DNA of 64,000 nucleotides from Mytilus edulis (GCF_963676685.1 NC_092344.1:92844749-92908748); one strand, 5' to 3'; shown: positions 47,631 through 59,585, numbered from the stretch's first letter. Numbers and translations are program-made. Notes: generated from the letters alone by a model not told the origin.

Positions 47631-47647
47631 CGTCCCTGGGTGGGCTC

Positions 47648-47687
<40 letters not shown>

Positions 47688-47704
47688 AATTGCGCCACAG
47701 AGAC
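47631..47704 (-). tRNA. tRNA-Asn-GTT: tRNA-Asn (GTT), array position 69
   Basis: As position 1. Confidence 0.97.
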
Positions 47705-48166
47705 TCGCATGTCAAGCTTTAGAATTTTTAGGTAGTGATGTTTTTACCTGGACATTTGTCATATGCATGTATACCGTATACAACATATTGAAGGATGAAT
47801 TATATTGACCAATTGATTATAACGGTCTAATCGACACTATCTTACACATATATTGATGTTGTCACATGTAATGCATTCCATCTTTAAAAAATTCGACCGG
47901 GCGTTTATTAGCCTTTCATTATTCATCTAAAATCTAGCTGGGTTTCTTTTACCAGAAATCAATTACCAGAACATATATCCCTAAAATTTTAGTTCAATAG
48001 ATCGAAAATGTGCATAAACCCTTAACAGAACATATATCCATGACACAGTCCTCCACTACAATTACTATATAATTACACATTTATAAGTCTTTTTGATGAT
48101 AACCTTAGGTCTATCAGTGACAAGATGAGAATAAAACTCTATTTTCTTCTTGCAAAAATTATGCCA

Positions 48167-48183
48167 CGTCCCTGGGTGGGCTC

Positions 48184-48223
<40 letters not shown>

Positions 48224-48240
48224 AATTGCGCCACAGAGAC
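48167..48240 (-). tRNA. tRNA-Asn-GTT: tRNA-Asn (GTT), array position 70
   Basis: As position 1. Private T to C at 48046 in the 3'-side spacer. Confidence 0.97.
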
Positions 48241-48702
48241 TCGCATGTCAAGCTTTAGAATTTTTAGGTAGTGATGTTTTTACCTGGACATTTGTCATAT
48301 GCATGTATACCGTATACAACATATTGAAGGATGAATTATATTGACCAATTGATTATAACGGTCTAATCGACACTATCTTACACATATATTGATGTTGTCA
48401 CATGTAATGCATTCCATCTTTAAAAAATTCGACCGGGCGTTTATTAGCCTTTCATTATTCATCTAAAATCTAGCTGGGTTTCTTTTACCAGAAATCAATT
48501 ACCAGAACATATATCCCTAAAATTTTAGTTCAATAGATCGAAAATGTGCATAAACCCTTAACAGAACATATATCCATGACATAGTCCTCCACTACAATTA
48601 CTATATAATTACACATTTATAAGTCTTTTTGATGATAACCTTAGGTCTATCAGTGACAAGATGAGAATAAAACTCTATTTTCTTCTTGCAAAAATTATGC
48701 CA

Positions 48703-48719
48703 CGTCCCTGGGTGGGCTC

Positions 48720-48759
<40 letters not shown>

Positions 48760-48776
48760 AATTGCGCCACAGAGAC
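48703..48776 (-). tRNA. tRNA-Asn-GTT: tRNA-Asn (GTT), array position 71
   Basis: As position 1. Confidence 0.97.
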
Positions 48777-49238
48777 TCGCATGTCAAGCTTTAGAATTTT
48801 TAGGTAGTGATGTTTTTACCTGGACATTTGTCATATGCATGTATACCGTATACAACATATTGAAGGATGAATTATATTGACCAATTGATTATAACGGTCT
48901 AATCGACACTATCTTACACATATATTGATGTTGTCACATGTAATGCATTCCATCTTTAAAAAATTCGACCGGGCGTTTATTAGCCTTTCATTATTCATCT
49001 AAAATCTAGCTGGGTTTCTTTTACCAGAAATCAATTACCAGAACATATATCCCTAAAATTTTAGTTCAATAGATCGAAAATGTGCATAAACCCTTAACAG
49101 AACATATATCCATGACATAGTCCTCCACTACAATTACTATATAATTACACATTTATAAGTCTTTTTGATGATAACCTTAGGTCTATCAGTGACAAGATGA
49201 GAATAAAACTTTATTTTCTTCTTGCAAAAATTATGCCA

Positions 49239-49255
49239 CGTCCCTGGGTGGGCTC

Positions 49256-49295
<40 letters not shown>

Positions 49296-49312
49296 AATTG
49301 CGCCACAGAGAC
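49239..49312 (-). tRNA. tRNA-Asn-GTT: tRNA-Asn (GTT), array position 72
   Basis: As position 1. Private C to T at 49211 beyond the terminator. Confidence 0.97.
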
Positions 49313-49774
49313 TCGCATGTCAAGCTTTAGAATTTTTAGGTAGTGATGTTTTTACCTGGACATTTGTCATATGCATGTATACCGTATACAACATATTGAA
49401 GGATGAATTATATTGACCAATTGATTATAACGGTCTAATCGACACTATCTTACACATATATTGATGTTGTCACATGTAATGCATTCCATCTTTAAAAAAT
49501 TCGACCGGGCGTTTATTAGCCTTTCATTATTCATCTAAAATCTAGCTGGGTTTCTTTTACCAGAAATCAATTACCAGAACATATATCCCTAAAATTTTAG
49601 TTCAATAGATCGAAAATGTGCATAAACCCTTAACAGAACATATATCCATGACATAGTCCTCCACTACAATTACTATATAATTACACATTTATAAGTCTTT
49701 TTGATGATAACCTTAGGTCTATCAGTGACAAGATGAGAATAAAACTCTATTTTCTTCTTGCAAAAATTATGCCA

Positions 49775-49791
49775 CGTCCCTGGGTGGGCTC

Positions 49792-49831
<40 letters not shown>

Positions 49832-49848
49832 AATTGCGCCACAGAGAC
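49775..49848 (-). tRNA. tRNA-Asn-GTT: tRNA-Asn (GTT), array position 73
   Basis: As position 1. Private T to A at 49885, 37 bases upstream of the gene. Confidence 0.97.
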
Positions 49849-50310
49849 TCGCATGTCAAGCTTTAGAATTTTTAGGTAGTGATGATTTTACCTGGACATT
49901 TGTCATATGCATGTATACCGTATACAACATATTGAAGGATGAATTATATTGACCAATTGATTATAACGGTCTAATCGACACTATCTTACACATATATTGA
50001 TGTTGTCACATGTAATGCATTCCATCTTTAAAAAATTCGACCGGGCGTTTATTAGCCTTTCATTATTCATCTAAAATCTAGCTGGGTTTCTTTTACCAGA
50101 AATCAATTACCAGAACATATATCCCTAAAATTTTAGTTCAATAGATCGAAAATGTGCATAAACCCTTAACAGAACATATATCCATGACATAGTCCTCCAC
50201 TACAATTACTATATAATTACACATTTATAAGTCTTTTTGATGATAACCTTAGGTCTATCAGTGACAAGATGAGAATAAAACTCTATTTTCTTCTTGCAAA
50301 AATTATGCCA

Positions 50311-50327
50311 CGTCCCTGGGTGGGCTC

Positions 50328-50367
<40 letters not shown>

Positions 50368-50384
50368 AATTGCGCCACAGAGAC
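50311..50384 (-). tRNA. tRNA-Asn-GTT: tRNA-Asn (GTT), array position 74
   Basis: As position 1. Confidence 0.97.
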
Positions 50385-50846
50385 TCGCATGTCAAGCTTT
50401 AGAATTTTTAGGTAGTGATGTTTTTACCTGGACATTTGTCATATGCATGTATACCGTATACAACATATTGAAGGATGAATTATATTGACCAATTGATTAT
50501 AACGGTCTAATCGACACTATCTTACACATATATTGATGTTGTCACATGTAATGCATTCCATCTTTAAAAAATTCGACCGGGCGTTTATTAGCCTTTCATT
50601 ATTCATCTAAAATCTAGCTGGGTTTCTTTTACCAGAAATCAATTACCAGAACATATATCCCTAAAATTTTAGTTCAATAGATCGAAAATGTGCATAAACC
50701 CTTAACAGAACATATATCCATGACATAGTCCTCCACTACAATTACTATATAATTACACATTTATAAGTCTTTTTGATGATAACCTTAGGTCTATCAGTGA
50801 CAAGATGAGAATAAAACTCTATTTTCTTCTTGCAAAAATTATGCCA

Positions 50847-50863
50847 CGTCCCTGGGTGGGCTC

Positions 50864-50903
<40 letters not shown>

Positions 50904-50920
50904 AATTGCGCCACAGAGAC
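50847..50920 (-). tRNA. tRNA-Asn-GTT: tRNA-Asn (GTT), array position 75
   Basis: As position 1. Confidence 0.97.
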
Positions 50921-51382
50921 TCGCATGTCAAGCTTTAGAATTTTTAGGTAGTGATGTTTTTACCTGGACATTTGTCATATGCATGTATACCGTATACAAC
51001 ATATTGAAGGATGAATTATATTGACCAATTGATTATAACGGTCTAATCGACACTATCTTACACATATATTGATGTTGTCACATGTAATGCATTCCATCTT
51101 TAAAAAATTCGACCGGGCGTTTATTAGCCTTTCATTATTCATCTAAAATCTAGCTGGGTTTCTTTTACCAGAAATCAATTACCAGAACATATATCCCTAA
51201 AATTTTAGTTCAATAGATCGAAAATGTGCATAAACCCTTAACAGAACATATATCCATGACATAGTCCTCCACTACAATTACTATATAATTACACATTTAT
51301 AAGTCTTTTTGATGATAACCTTAGGTCTATCAGTGACAAGATGAGAATAAAACTCTATTTTCTTCTTGCAAAAATTATGCCA

Positions 51383-51399
51383 CGTCCCTGGGTGGGCTC

Positions 51400-51439
<40 letters not shown>

Positions 51440-51456
51440 AATTGCGCCACAGAGAC
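51383..51456 (-). tRNA. tRNA-Asn-GTT: tRNA-Asn (GTT), array position 76
   Basis: As position 1. Confidence 0.97.
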
Positions 51457-51918
51457 TCGCATGTCAAGCTTTAGAATTTTTAGGTAGTGATGTTTTTACC
51501 TGGACATTTGTCATATGCATGTATACCGTATACAACATATTGAAGGATGAATTATATTGACCAATTGATTATAACGGTCTAATCGACACTATCTTACACA
51601 TATATTGATGTTGTCACATGTAATGCATTCCATCTTTAAAAAATTCGACCGGGCGTTTATTAGCCTTTCATTATTCATCTAAAATCTAGCTGGGTTTCTT
51701 TTACCAGAAATCAATTACCAGAACATATATCCCTAAAATTTTAGTTCAATAGATCGAAAATGTGCATAAACCCTTAACAGAACATATATCCATGACATAG
51801 TCCTCCACTACAATTACTATATAATTACACATTTATAAGTCTTTTTGATGATAACCTTAGGTCTATCAGTGACAAGATGAGAATAAAACTCTATTTTCTT
51901 CTTGCAAAAATTATGCCA

Positions 51919-51935
51919 CGTCCCTGGGTGGGCTC

Positions 51936-51975
<40 letters not shown>

Positions 51976-51992
51976 AATTGCGCCACAGAGAC
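51919..51992 (-). tRNA. tRNA-Asn-GTT: tRNA-Asn (GTT), array position 77
   Basis: As position 1; last complete copy. Confidence 0.97.
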
Positions 51993-52454
51993 TCGCATGT
52001 CAAGCTTTAGAATTTTTAGGTAGTGATGTTTTTACCTGGACATTTGTCATATGCATGTATACCGTATACAACATATTGAAGGATGAATTATATTGACCAA
52101 TTGATTATAACGGTCTAATCGACACTATCTTACACATATATTGATGTTGTCACATGTAATGCATTCCATCTTTAAAAAATTCGACCGGGCGTTTATTAGC
52201 CTTTCATTATTCATCTAAAATCTAGCTGGGTTTCTTTTACCAGAAATCAATTACCAGAACATATATCCCTAAAATTTTAGTTCAATAGATCGAAAATGTG
52301 CATAAACCCTTAACAGAACATATATCCATGACATAGTCCTCCACTACAATTACTATATAATTACACATTTATAAGTCTTTTTGATGATAACCTTAGGTCT
52401 ATCAGTGACAAGATGAGAATAAAACTCTATTTTCTTCTTGCAAAAATTATGCCA

Positions 52455-52469
52455 CGTCCCTGGATGGGC
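52455..52469 (-). pseudogene. tRNA-Asn array position 78, 15-base 3' remnant
   Basis: Only the 3' acceptor strand and the first T-stem bases remain, with a change at 52464. The sequence then leaves the unit at CCCTTTTTGAG. The array thus ends inside a tRNA gene. Confidence 0.85.
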
Positions 52470-53849
52470 CCCTTTTTGAGTAATTTGGCTTGAAATTCTC
52501 TTGAAATCTAGTTCTTTGTAAACAATGAATTTGGATAAGTCCACTATTGTTACAACTTTATTTGTGATTTTCTAAACTTTTAGACAGGAAAACTGTTTAA
52601 TCCACCAATCAGTTCATTAAGATTTGAACATATGATTGACAAAGTCATTGAGTTCCTCATTTTGAGGTCCATTAAGGATAATGAATTACATATATTTTAT
52701 TTTTCCAAAACACTTTTGATTGATCCCCTTCGGATTGAATTTCGGAATGAATTTGTAAATGTTTGCCAATTTCTGAATGAAAAATATTTCAGTACGTAAA
52801 GGAAACTGTTGGCAGGACGGAATCTAGATTCAAAGAATAGTGTCACTTATGGATTGAAAATTAAAAAAACCTGTATACTCGGGAATCGTTTTCGATGTTT
52901 TGGACTACTTCAACAAACAAAATATAGATATTACTTCTAATACTATAAAAAAATCTAATTATTATAATTTAATCAATAATTTTCTTGAAAATAAAAGAGA
53001 TGAAAGCATTTTTTGGGGGGGATTTTCAGTTTTTACAAAAATTGTAACGAAAATTTTATCAAAATCTGTCAATAATCCATTGTCCTAAATGTGAGTTTTA
53101 ATAAGAAATGAATTCATTAAGGAGTAAGTTAGCTCATTGAACATAAGGATAGTAGAACTGTGTAAATGTGAGGTTAGATAAAACAAAGATATAAATATTT
53201 GCTTCAACTAATGTTGACATGAAATATATTTCAACAAAGATCTTTGGTTGTAAAATTATTTGGAAAAGGAATAAAAAAAACATAAGGGTCTTGATTTTGA
53301 AAATAAGAAAATAATGAATTCCTGAGACAATGTTTCAGATTTTATGGTGAATGCGATCGGAGATTACGAAAACGACTTTCTTTTTTCAATACATTACTAA
53401 CAAACTTTGTACTTACGTTTAGAACGGGCGGAACCTGCTTTTCCCTCTAAATACCATGTAGCATACAAACCAAGCGTATATAGGGATGATATACATAAGT
53501 CATCTGTGTAGATAGGATTCGACTATATAATCCAACCTATAGACCTCTCACTTACAAAATCTCCATTAAATTAAGCAGAGAAATTGTATTCTGTTCCTGT
53601 TCTTTTGTGCAGCCGTTGTGCATTATTCCAATGCTACATACTGGCTTTTTATGAAATCATTGGATTGATATCGTAATGTAAATTTCCGAAGAAATCTATA
53701 GTAAATAAAAGAACGTATCTAAAAAGAGTTTAAATAATAAAAATCTAAACCACATAAAAAAGGATTTTTCAATAAATCATTTTAAACAAACTTAATACCT
53801 GTTTTAAATAAACCAAAAATTTAACAAATAAGACATAATAAACATAAGA
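52470..53849. other. No gene recognised
   Basis: AT-rich flank of the array. A TTG-led 62-codon frame at 52900-53088 has no recognisable features. No repeat from elsewhere in the window is seen here. Confidence 0.5.
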
Positions 53850-54296
53850 TAGAATGAAATTCAAAACAGTGTGGCTGTGGCCATTGATTGACACATTAAA
53901 TTCATCCATTGACTGGGACAATTTAGGTGAACGTTTGTATGTAACGACCACTGCTCACTATGTACTTTGTAAAGACACTTAAACTATGGGGTCACCAAAA
54001 GTTCTCAACACCTTAATAAAGTAATTCGAAAAATTAATCAGAAATAACACGATGTTTTGATTTATATCAATTATATAAATCAAAACATAAAGGTTATTCC
54101 TGATTAATTTTTCGAATTATTTTATAATTAAAGGCGTTAAGAAACCTTTGGTGACCCCACAGTTTAAATGTCTATCGTAGGTACGTCGTGAACAGTGGTC
54201 GTTACAGACAAACGTTCACGTAAATTTTCCCAGTCAATGGATGAATTTAATGTGTCAATCAATGGCCACAGCCACACTGTTTTGAATTTCATTCTA
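53850..54296. mobile_element. Foldback MITE, copy 1
   Basis: A 447-base near-perfect inverted repeat. The left arm starts TAGAATGAAATTCAAAACAG, and the right arm ends with the complement, ATTTCATTCTA. Arms of about 190 bases (CACAGCCACACTG, TTGGTGACCCC, AATTAATCAGAAATAA) meet near 54075. The bounding TA fits a TA target duplication as in Tc1/mariner-derived MITEs. No coding capacity. Copy 2 is at 59077-59524. Confidence 0.85.
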
Positions 54297-54824
54297 ATTC
54301 AAAATTGTTTGGTTAAAAAGAAATACACAAGAAAATAATTAAATATTTTATCAATAAAATATGCATATCGAACTAGCCATAATAGTTTACACAAAACATG
54401 ACATTCTAGAAGTGTTGACTTTTTTGAAAATTTAAATAGAATCTATAAAACATATACTAGTAGTAAAACATTTCACACAAATGTATTTGACAGGAATTAT
54501 AGAAAATTATCTTATTTTAATAGTTTTTTGTTCTTATTGTCTTCACAACTAAAAATCTACAGTAGTTGTGCACGAGTCTTTTTTAAAAGTATTTCACAAT
54601 GTATTTCATACACAATTACATTCTATAACATTTTTTTTCATCTTGCAATTCATGTCTTTCAAATAAATCTGGATGAATTTGTCAATGCAAAACCTTTTTT
54701 CATTTTCTTATTCTGATTTGTAATATTTCTTAAGGTCTTATATTAAAATATGAATTTTATTTTTCAACATCATTGATCCTTCTACAAATATGTTAATTTA
54801 TTTATTAAAACTTACATATGTCTT
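54297..54824. other. No gene recognised
   Basis: AT-rich DNA between the MITE and the CACTA-like element. Nothing is recognised. Confidence 0.5.
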
Positions 54825-54997
54825 TTACACTGCATCAAAAATTGTCTTTCGATGTGACTAAAAGATAAAGGAAAGGCCCTCTTTCGATTACCTTTTATTC
54901 AATTTTGTTCACATTTTAAAAAAAATCAAAAGGTAGACATTTTGTATATCTTTTGATGATTCAAAAGACAGTTGAAATGGCCCACTTTTTTTGTCAA

Positions 54998-55300
54998 AAG
55001 GTGTATAAAAGGACAACTTTAAGTATTCAAAAGGAAGACAATAGTTATATCAAAGATGGACTTTTTTTGACATAAGGTGTATAAAAGGGCAACATTTAGT
55101 ATTCAAAAAGGAAGACAATAGTTATATCAAAGATGGACTTTTTTTTGACATAAGGGGTATAAAAGGGCAACTTTTAGTATTTAAAAAGGAAGACAATAGT
55201 TATATCTAAGATGGACTTTTTTGTCATAAGGTGTATAAAAGGGCAACTTTTAGTATTTAAAAAGGAAGACAATAGTTATATCAAAGATGGACTTTTAGTT
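54998..55300 (+). repeat. Left subterminal tandem repeat, about 76-78-base unit, four copies
   Basis: Units begin at AAGGTGTATAAAAGG near 54998, 55074, 55152 and 55228 and share GGAAGACAATAGTTATATC and AAGATGGACTTTT. They belong to the CACTA-like end and mirror the array at 60180-60640. Confidence 0.85.
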
Positions 55301-56329
55301 ATTCCAAATGTATCCATATCAACACAGAAGTTGAACTTTTAATTAAATTTGATTCTCAAAAGAGTACCTTTTGTTAAAAAAATAACAATTTTATACCTTT
55401 TAGAAACAAAATATTGATAAAATATGAACAAAAGAAAAGCATGGTAGGCAAGATTTCCATATGCATGGCACCTCTTTTTTGTTGGTGAAATATGCAGAGA
55501 GAAACTATGTTTGGGTATCAAAGCAAGTTCAAAGCAACTCTTGACATAAAAGAGACCTTAAATGTTAGCTTTCTAGAGTGTTGAATTTCCAGAAAGTCAC
55601 CAGAATGCAGCCGTTTTGTACTTCTGCACGTCTTAAGGGGTCAAGTCATATCACAAATGCAAACCTAATATCTTAGTCAAATAATAATGTTCCCTGCTCC
55701 AATCTTCTCCTTTATCCTCATCAGTGGTTTGTCCTGTAGTTAAATGTGTGTACTGTTTTTGTTTACCTGTTGTATTGTGTTCAGGGTGTGCTACCCTCAA
55801 TTAAGCATTTGACTTAAGTTTCTTTTGCATTATCACCTGTCCAATGGCAAGTTTTTAATATATTGTTGCATCTGAATAGATTCAGATTCAGATTCAATAT
55901 TTTATTATAGTCTCACCACATACAAACATAAAATGAGATTCACATACATAGATTTAAAACATTAAAACATTTGCATTGCATGTACCAATCTTAAAAAGAT
56001 TTATGAGAGACTTTTAAGATATACATTGTATTATATACATATAAACATATTTTTACAATTTATAATTAAAATTCACAATATACATTTTTACTAAATGATA
56101 GTAAAATATTTGTTTCATTAAGATCTAGTGAAATAAAATACTATTTCTTCTTAATAAAATATTGTTGCAGGTTTTGGCAACTATAGCAGCAACATTGCCA
56201 TTACTAAATAAAAATATAAATTTTTCATTATCTGATAAAAGGTTAAAATGTTCATTAAAATGTACCGCTTCATGTATCATGATTTGTCTTAGATCCACAT
56301 ACAATGGGCATTTTAAAATGACATGTAGT
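55301..56329. other. No gene; possible retroelement 3' end at about 55875-55950
   Basis: A short (GATTCA)n-like run followed by ATTTTATTATAGTCTCACC at 55881-55915 resembles the 3' end of a LINE in reverse orientation (weak). The rest shows nothing recognisable. Confidence 0.3.
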
Positions 56330-56555
56330 TAATAGACTTAACTGAAGTCTCCTTGTATATGGTGATTAATTTTACTTTAAACCCTTGTTGTTTGTTCAAC
56401 GTGTTCAAGGCCTTTTATAGCTTAGTATGCGGTAGAGTCTTTGCTAATTATTGAAGACAGTATAGTGACCTGTACTTGTTTACTTCTAAGTAAACTGGTT
56501 TCTTATGAAGAGTTGTCTCATTGGCATTTATATCATACCTTCTTTTCTATATTAA
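56330..56555 (+). repeat. Mussel-type dispersed repeat
   Basis: Contains the order TATGCGGTAGAGTCTTTGCT, GAAGACAGTATAGTGACCTG and GAGTTGTCTCATTGGCATTT. I recall close relatives as a very common bivalve repeat often found in mussel 3' UTRs. It looks like a retroelement 3' tail, with changes from the usual form. Confidence 0.6.
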
Positions 56556-56603
56556 TATAACTTAATAGTTCATCTATAAATGGTCATTTCATATTTGTTA
56601 ACT

Positions 56604-56792
56604 TGATCCAATATCCGCCCATTAAGGTGCGAATCATATCTCTGGCCTTAATTTCATAGAAATTGATCCAATATCCACCCATTTAGGTGCGAATCATATC
56701 TCTGGCCTAACATTGATACTGTGCTATGTACGCAATGTTATTTCATAGAAATTGATCCAATATCCACCCATTTAGGTGCGAATCTCTGGCCT
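56604..56792 (-). repeat. Left terminal repeats of the PLE, three partial copies
   Basis: TTGATCCAATATCC followed by GGTGCGAATC and CTGGCCT occurs three times, at about 56604, 56663 and 56752. The middle copy extends into the CATTGATACTGTGC part of the 91-base inverted repeat. The third lacks six bases (ATATCA shortened). Confidence 0.85.
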
Positions 56793-56794
56793 AA

Positions 56795-57118
56795 AATGGA
56801 AACGTAGAACAGAAGACCAACAATGATGTCAATGCAGATATCAACAAAACATTGAAACCTGCAATAGACAATCTTCAGGATTCTATAATACAAGTGCTGA
56901 AAGAACATATTAATAAACTGAATGTGATGCTAAGTGATGCATATACTGAAACAATAGAATCCATTGGACTAACTACGGAAAAAAGTGGTGAAGCAAGAAA
57001 TGTGTTAAATAGAAAGTCTAGAGAAAAAAATGATGAGTTCGAAAAACGCTTCAGAAACTATTCAAAAAGCTTGAAATATGAAACTAGACAGAATACTCCT
57101 AGCAGAAGGAAACCCTAA
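56795..57118 (+). pseudogene. Open frame just inside the PLE, possible N-terminal fragment
   Basis: About 107 codons with no ATG near the start and a helical, charged composition (DNLQDSIIQVLKEHINKLN). Its position and strand fit the N-terminal coiled region of a PLE protein, but I cannot prove it. It stops at 57116-57118. Confidence 0.3.
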
Positions 57119-57772
57119 ACTAAGAAGAATGGAAGTTGACAAGTATTGAATGAACTAGCCAAACTGTTAGCCAAACACAAGTAACTGATTACATATATAA
57201 AGTGAAAAGTAATTATGAATAAACAAGGAAATATCTCATTCCTCTACATATGGATTAAAACGAACAGTAATTACAAATTTCATAATTATTTCATTTGAGA
57301 TAAATCTGTAATCATTACTAATTAAATAGAATCGATATCAAACTTTTGTCTTTTATCAAATGATTACTAAAATACCTAAACTCTACTTTTGCTTTTACTT
57401 GGATTGTTGATATATTGCAAATTAATGACAGTAAATCAACAAACCTGGGAATATTTTATCCCTAGGTTTGTTTATTTATTGCCTACTGCGTATCCACGAT
57501 TGATCTAGATAGCAATAATAGATACTGACCAAACAATAATGAAGAAGGACACACCCCTTGTGGTCAACATCCAATGAAAATAGTGATACAGAATCATATA
57601 TACTACAAAATAAAATTATTACCAATGCAAAAAGAAAAGCATGGGGAAACATAGAAGACTTAATAAAAACAAGAAAAAGTATAAAAACATTGAAAAATTC
57701 AAAGCCGTTAAAAACAAATTAATATTACATAAAAAAGAAATTAAGCTTAAAATTGCAAAACAATTTGTGCTG
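57119..57772. other. No gene; one imperfect palindrome
   Basis: A 14-base inverted repeat AACAAACCTGGGA / TCCCTAGGTTTGTT sits at about 57438-57472. Otherwise A-rich sequence that may be decayed PLE coding DNA. Confidence 0.4.
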
Positions 57773-58824
57773 AACCTATACTTTCAAACATTATCATAAC
57801 CAGAAACACTAGTTCTTGCGAAAGGACTAAAAAAAATTCCAACAACAAACACATCCATAAAACAAATAATGAAAGATTTAAAAAAAAAAACGGAAAGAAA
57901 TTTGAGACTCTCATACTTTTTCCTTGAAAATCGAAATATACAAAGTAAAATTCATCCTTTCAAGGAGAAATCAAAATTTTCGGTGCCGGCATTTACCGAC
58001 AACCCTATTGTAAAATATGTTTTCTATACGAAAATGGAATTATCTAAATATGTTCCTAAAACTGAATTTAACCTTTCACTACAAGAAAGGAATTGTCTGA
58101 AGAATCTAAAACACGATGAAAATATCATCATTCTTAAAGCAGATACAAACAATGTAACAGTCATTCAAAATATTTCTGACTACCTAAAAGAAGGTGAAAA
58201 ACAATTGAATGATAACATACGTTATGAACAAATCCAAGAGATAAATCTTAAAAACACTCAGAAAAAGGTATATGAAATAATTTACAAAATGAAAGAAGAA
58301 AACTGTATCGATGAAATATCTTTCAAATACATTAAAAATGAACAAAATTATATAAAAACACCTTTTGCATACTTCCTTCCTTGTTTTACAAAGAAAACCG
58401 AAAAATTCCAATATCTTCATAAAAACTCAAACCATCCCATCTCAAACTTTAAATCTTTTATTATAGGCGAAGGCATTCGTATATTTAGAAACACCAACAA
58501 TGAAAGTGAATTTCAAACCAGAAAAAATCTCTTTATTGAAAAACTGTTAGTAAGAGGATATAAACGGAAATTGGTAGAACAAATTCTATCAAAAATCAAA
58601 GACAAATTAAATTAAAGAAAAAGAACAAAGTTGAAAATAAATACAATGTATCATTCATTACAAATAATCATCCTCAAGCAGAAAAACTTCAAAAATTATT
58701 CAGGAAATACTGGCATCTTATTAAAACGGATTCTACAATAGGTGCTTAATTCCACAAAGACCTATCAATAGGTTTCAAAAGAAACAGAAACATTGGTGAA
58801 TTAGTTAAACGAGCTATAAAATAA
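57773..58824 (+). pseudogene. Penelope-like reverse transcriptase, catalytic palm deleted, with stop and frameshift
   Basis: Would have copied PLE RNA. The reading NLYFQTLS, stop (57797-57799), LAKGLKKIP, ERNLRLSYFF matches the start of PLE RTs. ERNCLKNLKHDENIIILKAD and YLKEGEKQLND match the fingers region, and KTPFAYFLP the TPxFYxLPKxHK motif with PKxHK decayed to PCFTK. The frame then jumps directly to NSNHP, RIFRNTN and LVRGYKRKLVEQ, the thumb side, so the whole palm with its catalytic aspartates is missing although the frame stays open (57869-58615). After the stop at 58613 the sequence continues in another frame (FITNNHPQAEKLQKLFRKYW, then stop, then IGFKRNRNIGELVKRA) to 58824. The family match is from recalled motif order. 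Confidence 0.72.
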
Positions 58825-59076
58825 TTTATCTAAACCTCACAGTTCCTACTAAACAATTAACTGTGCGGAACTAATTAATGACCATCATGTAAACAACACA
58901 TGTGAACTGATATTCTTCTGAGGACAAATTCGTACTCTGAAACTATTTATTAATTAATTAAACATTGGTTGAAAAAATTAAGAAAAAGAAAAAAAAAAAT
59001 CAAAAAGTGGAATTATTAAAAACACAATTCAGAAACGGTTTAAAATATTTAAAAGAAAATAAAAAAAGAAATAAAT
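58825..59076. other. No gene recognised
   Basis: AT-rich tail of the PLE before the MITE insertion. Confidence 0.5.
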
Positions 59077-59524
59077 TAGAATGAAATTCAAAATAGTGTG
59101 GCTGTGGCCATTGATTGACACATTAAATTCATCCATTGACTGGGACAATTTAGGTGAACGTTTGTATGTAACGACCATTGCTCACTGTATACTTTTAAAG
59201 ACACTTAAACTATGGGGTCACCAAAGGTTCTCAACACCTTAATAAAGAAATTCGAAAAAAATTAATCAGAAATAACACGATGTTTTGATTTATATCAATT
59301 ATACAAATCAAAACATAAAGGTTATTCCTGATTAATTTTTCGAATTATTTTATAATTAAAGGCGTTAAGAAACCTTTGGTGACCCCACAGTTTAAATGTC
59401 TATCGTAGGTACGTCGTGAACAGTGGTCGTTACAGACAAACGTTCACGCAAATTGTCCCAGTCAATGGATGAATTTAATATGTCAATCAATGGCCACAGC
59501 CACACTGTTTTGAATTTTATTCTA
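59077..59524. mobile_element. Foldback MITE, copy 2
   Basis: 448 bases, same structure and TA ends as 53850-54296, with a few percent of differences (for example AAAATAGTG for AAAACAGTG and ATTTTATTC for ATTTCATTC). It is inserted in the same orientation inside the PLE. Confidence 0.85.
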
Positions 59525-59585
59525 AAGTAAAATAGAAATCAATAAAAAATCAAAACTAAACAAATCAAAACAAAAACAATAGGGG

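Larger units (their letters stand above)
6185..52469. repeat. Tandem array of 536-bp units, each with one tRNA-Asn gene
   Basis: The unit starts here at ATGTTTTTACCTGG and repeats with a constant 536-base period. Each unit has a 74-base tRNA-Asn(GTT) gene on the minus strand and a 462-base AT-rich spacer. There are 78 gene positions: 74 complete, three split by insertions (21139, 34981, 40796) and a 15-base remnant at the right end. The left edge is cut in the spacer, the right edge inside a tRNA gene. Conserved spacer marks include GTATACCGTATAC, CTAAAATTTTAG and two copies of CAGAACATATATCC. Single-base differences seen by eye: 8844, 11970, 11994, 20094, 29218, 44338, 44559, 46167, 48046, 49211, 49885, 52464. 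Xenopus and Entamoeba have tandem tRNA gene arrays (established), so the layout is rare but not unique. Confidence 0.97.

Noticed and set aside
6185-52469. Possible CRISPR-like array
   Set aside because: The repeated unit is 536 bases including the spacer and is the same in every unit; there are no variable spacers, and this is eukaryotic DNA.
52353-52544. 63-codon minus-strand frame at the array end
   Set aside because: Made of array spacer plus flank; no start context or domain.
53769-53951. 60-codon minus-strand frame
   Set aside because: Lies in the MITE arm and its flank.
55690-55740. CTGATGA on the minus strand near 55720
   Set aside because: No GAAA core or supporting stems at a plausible distance.
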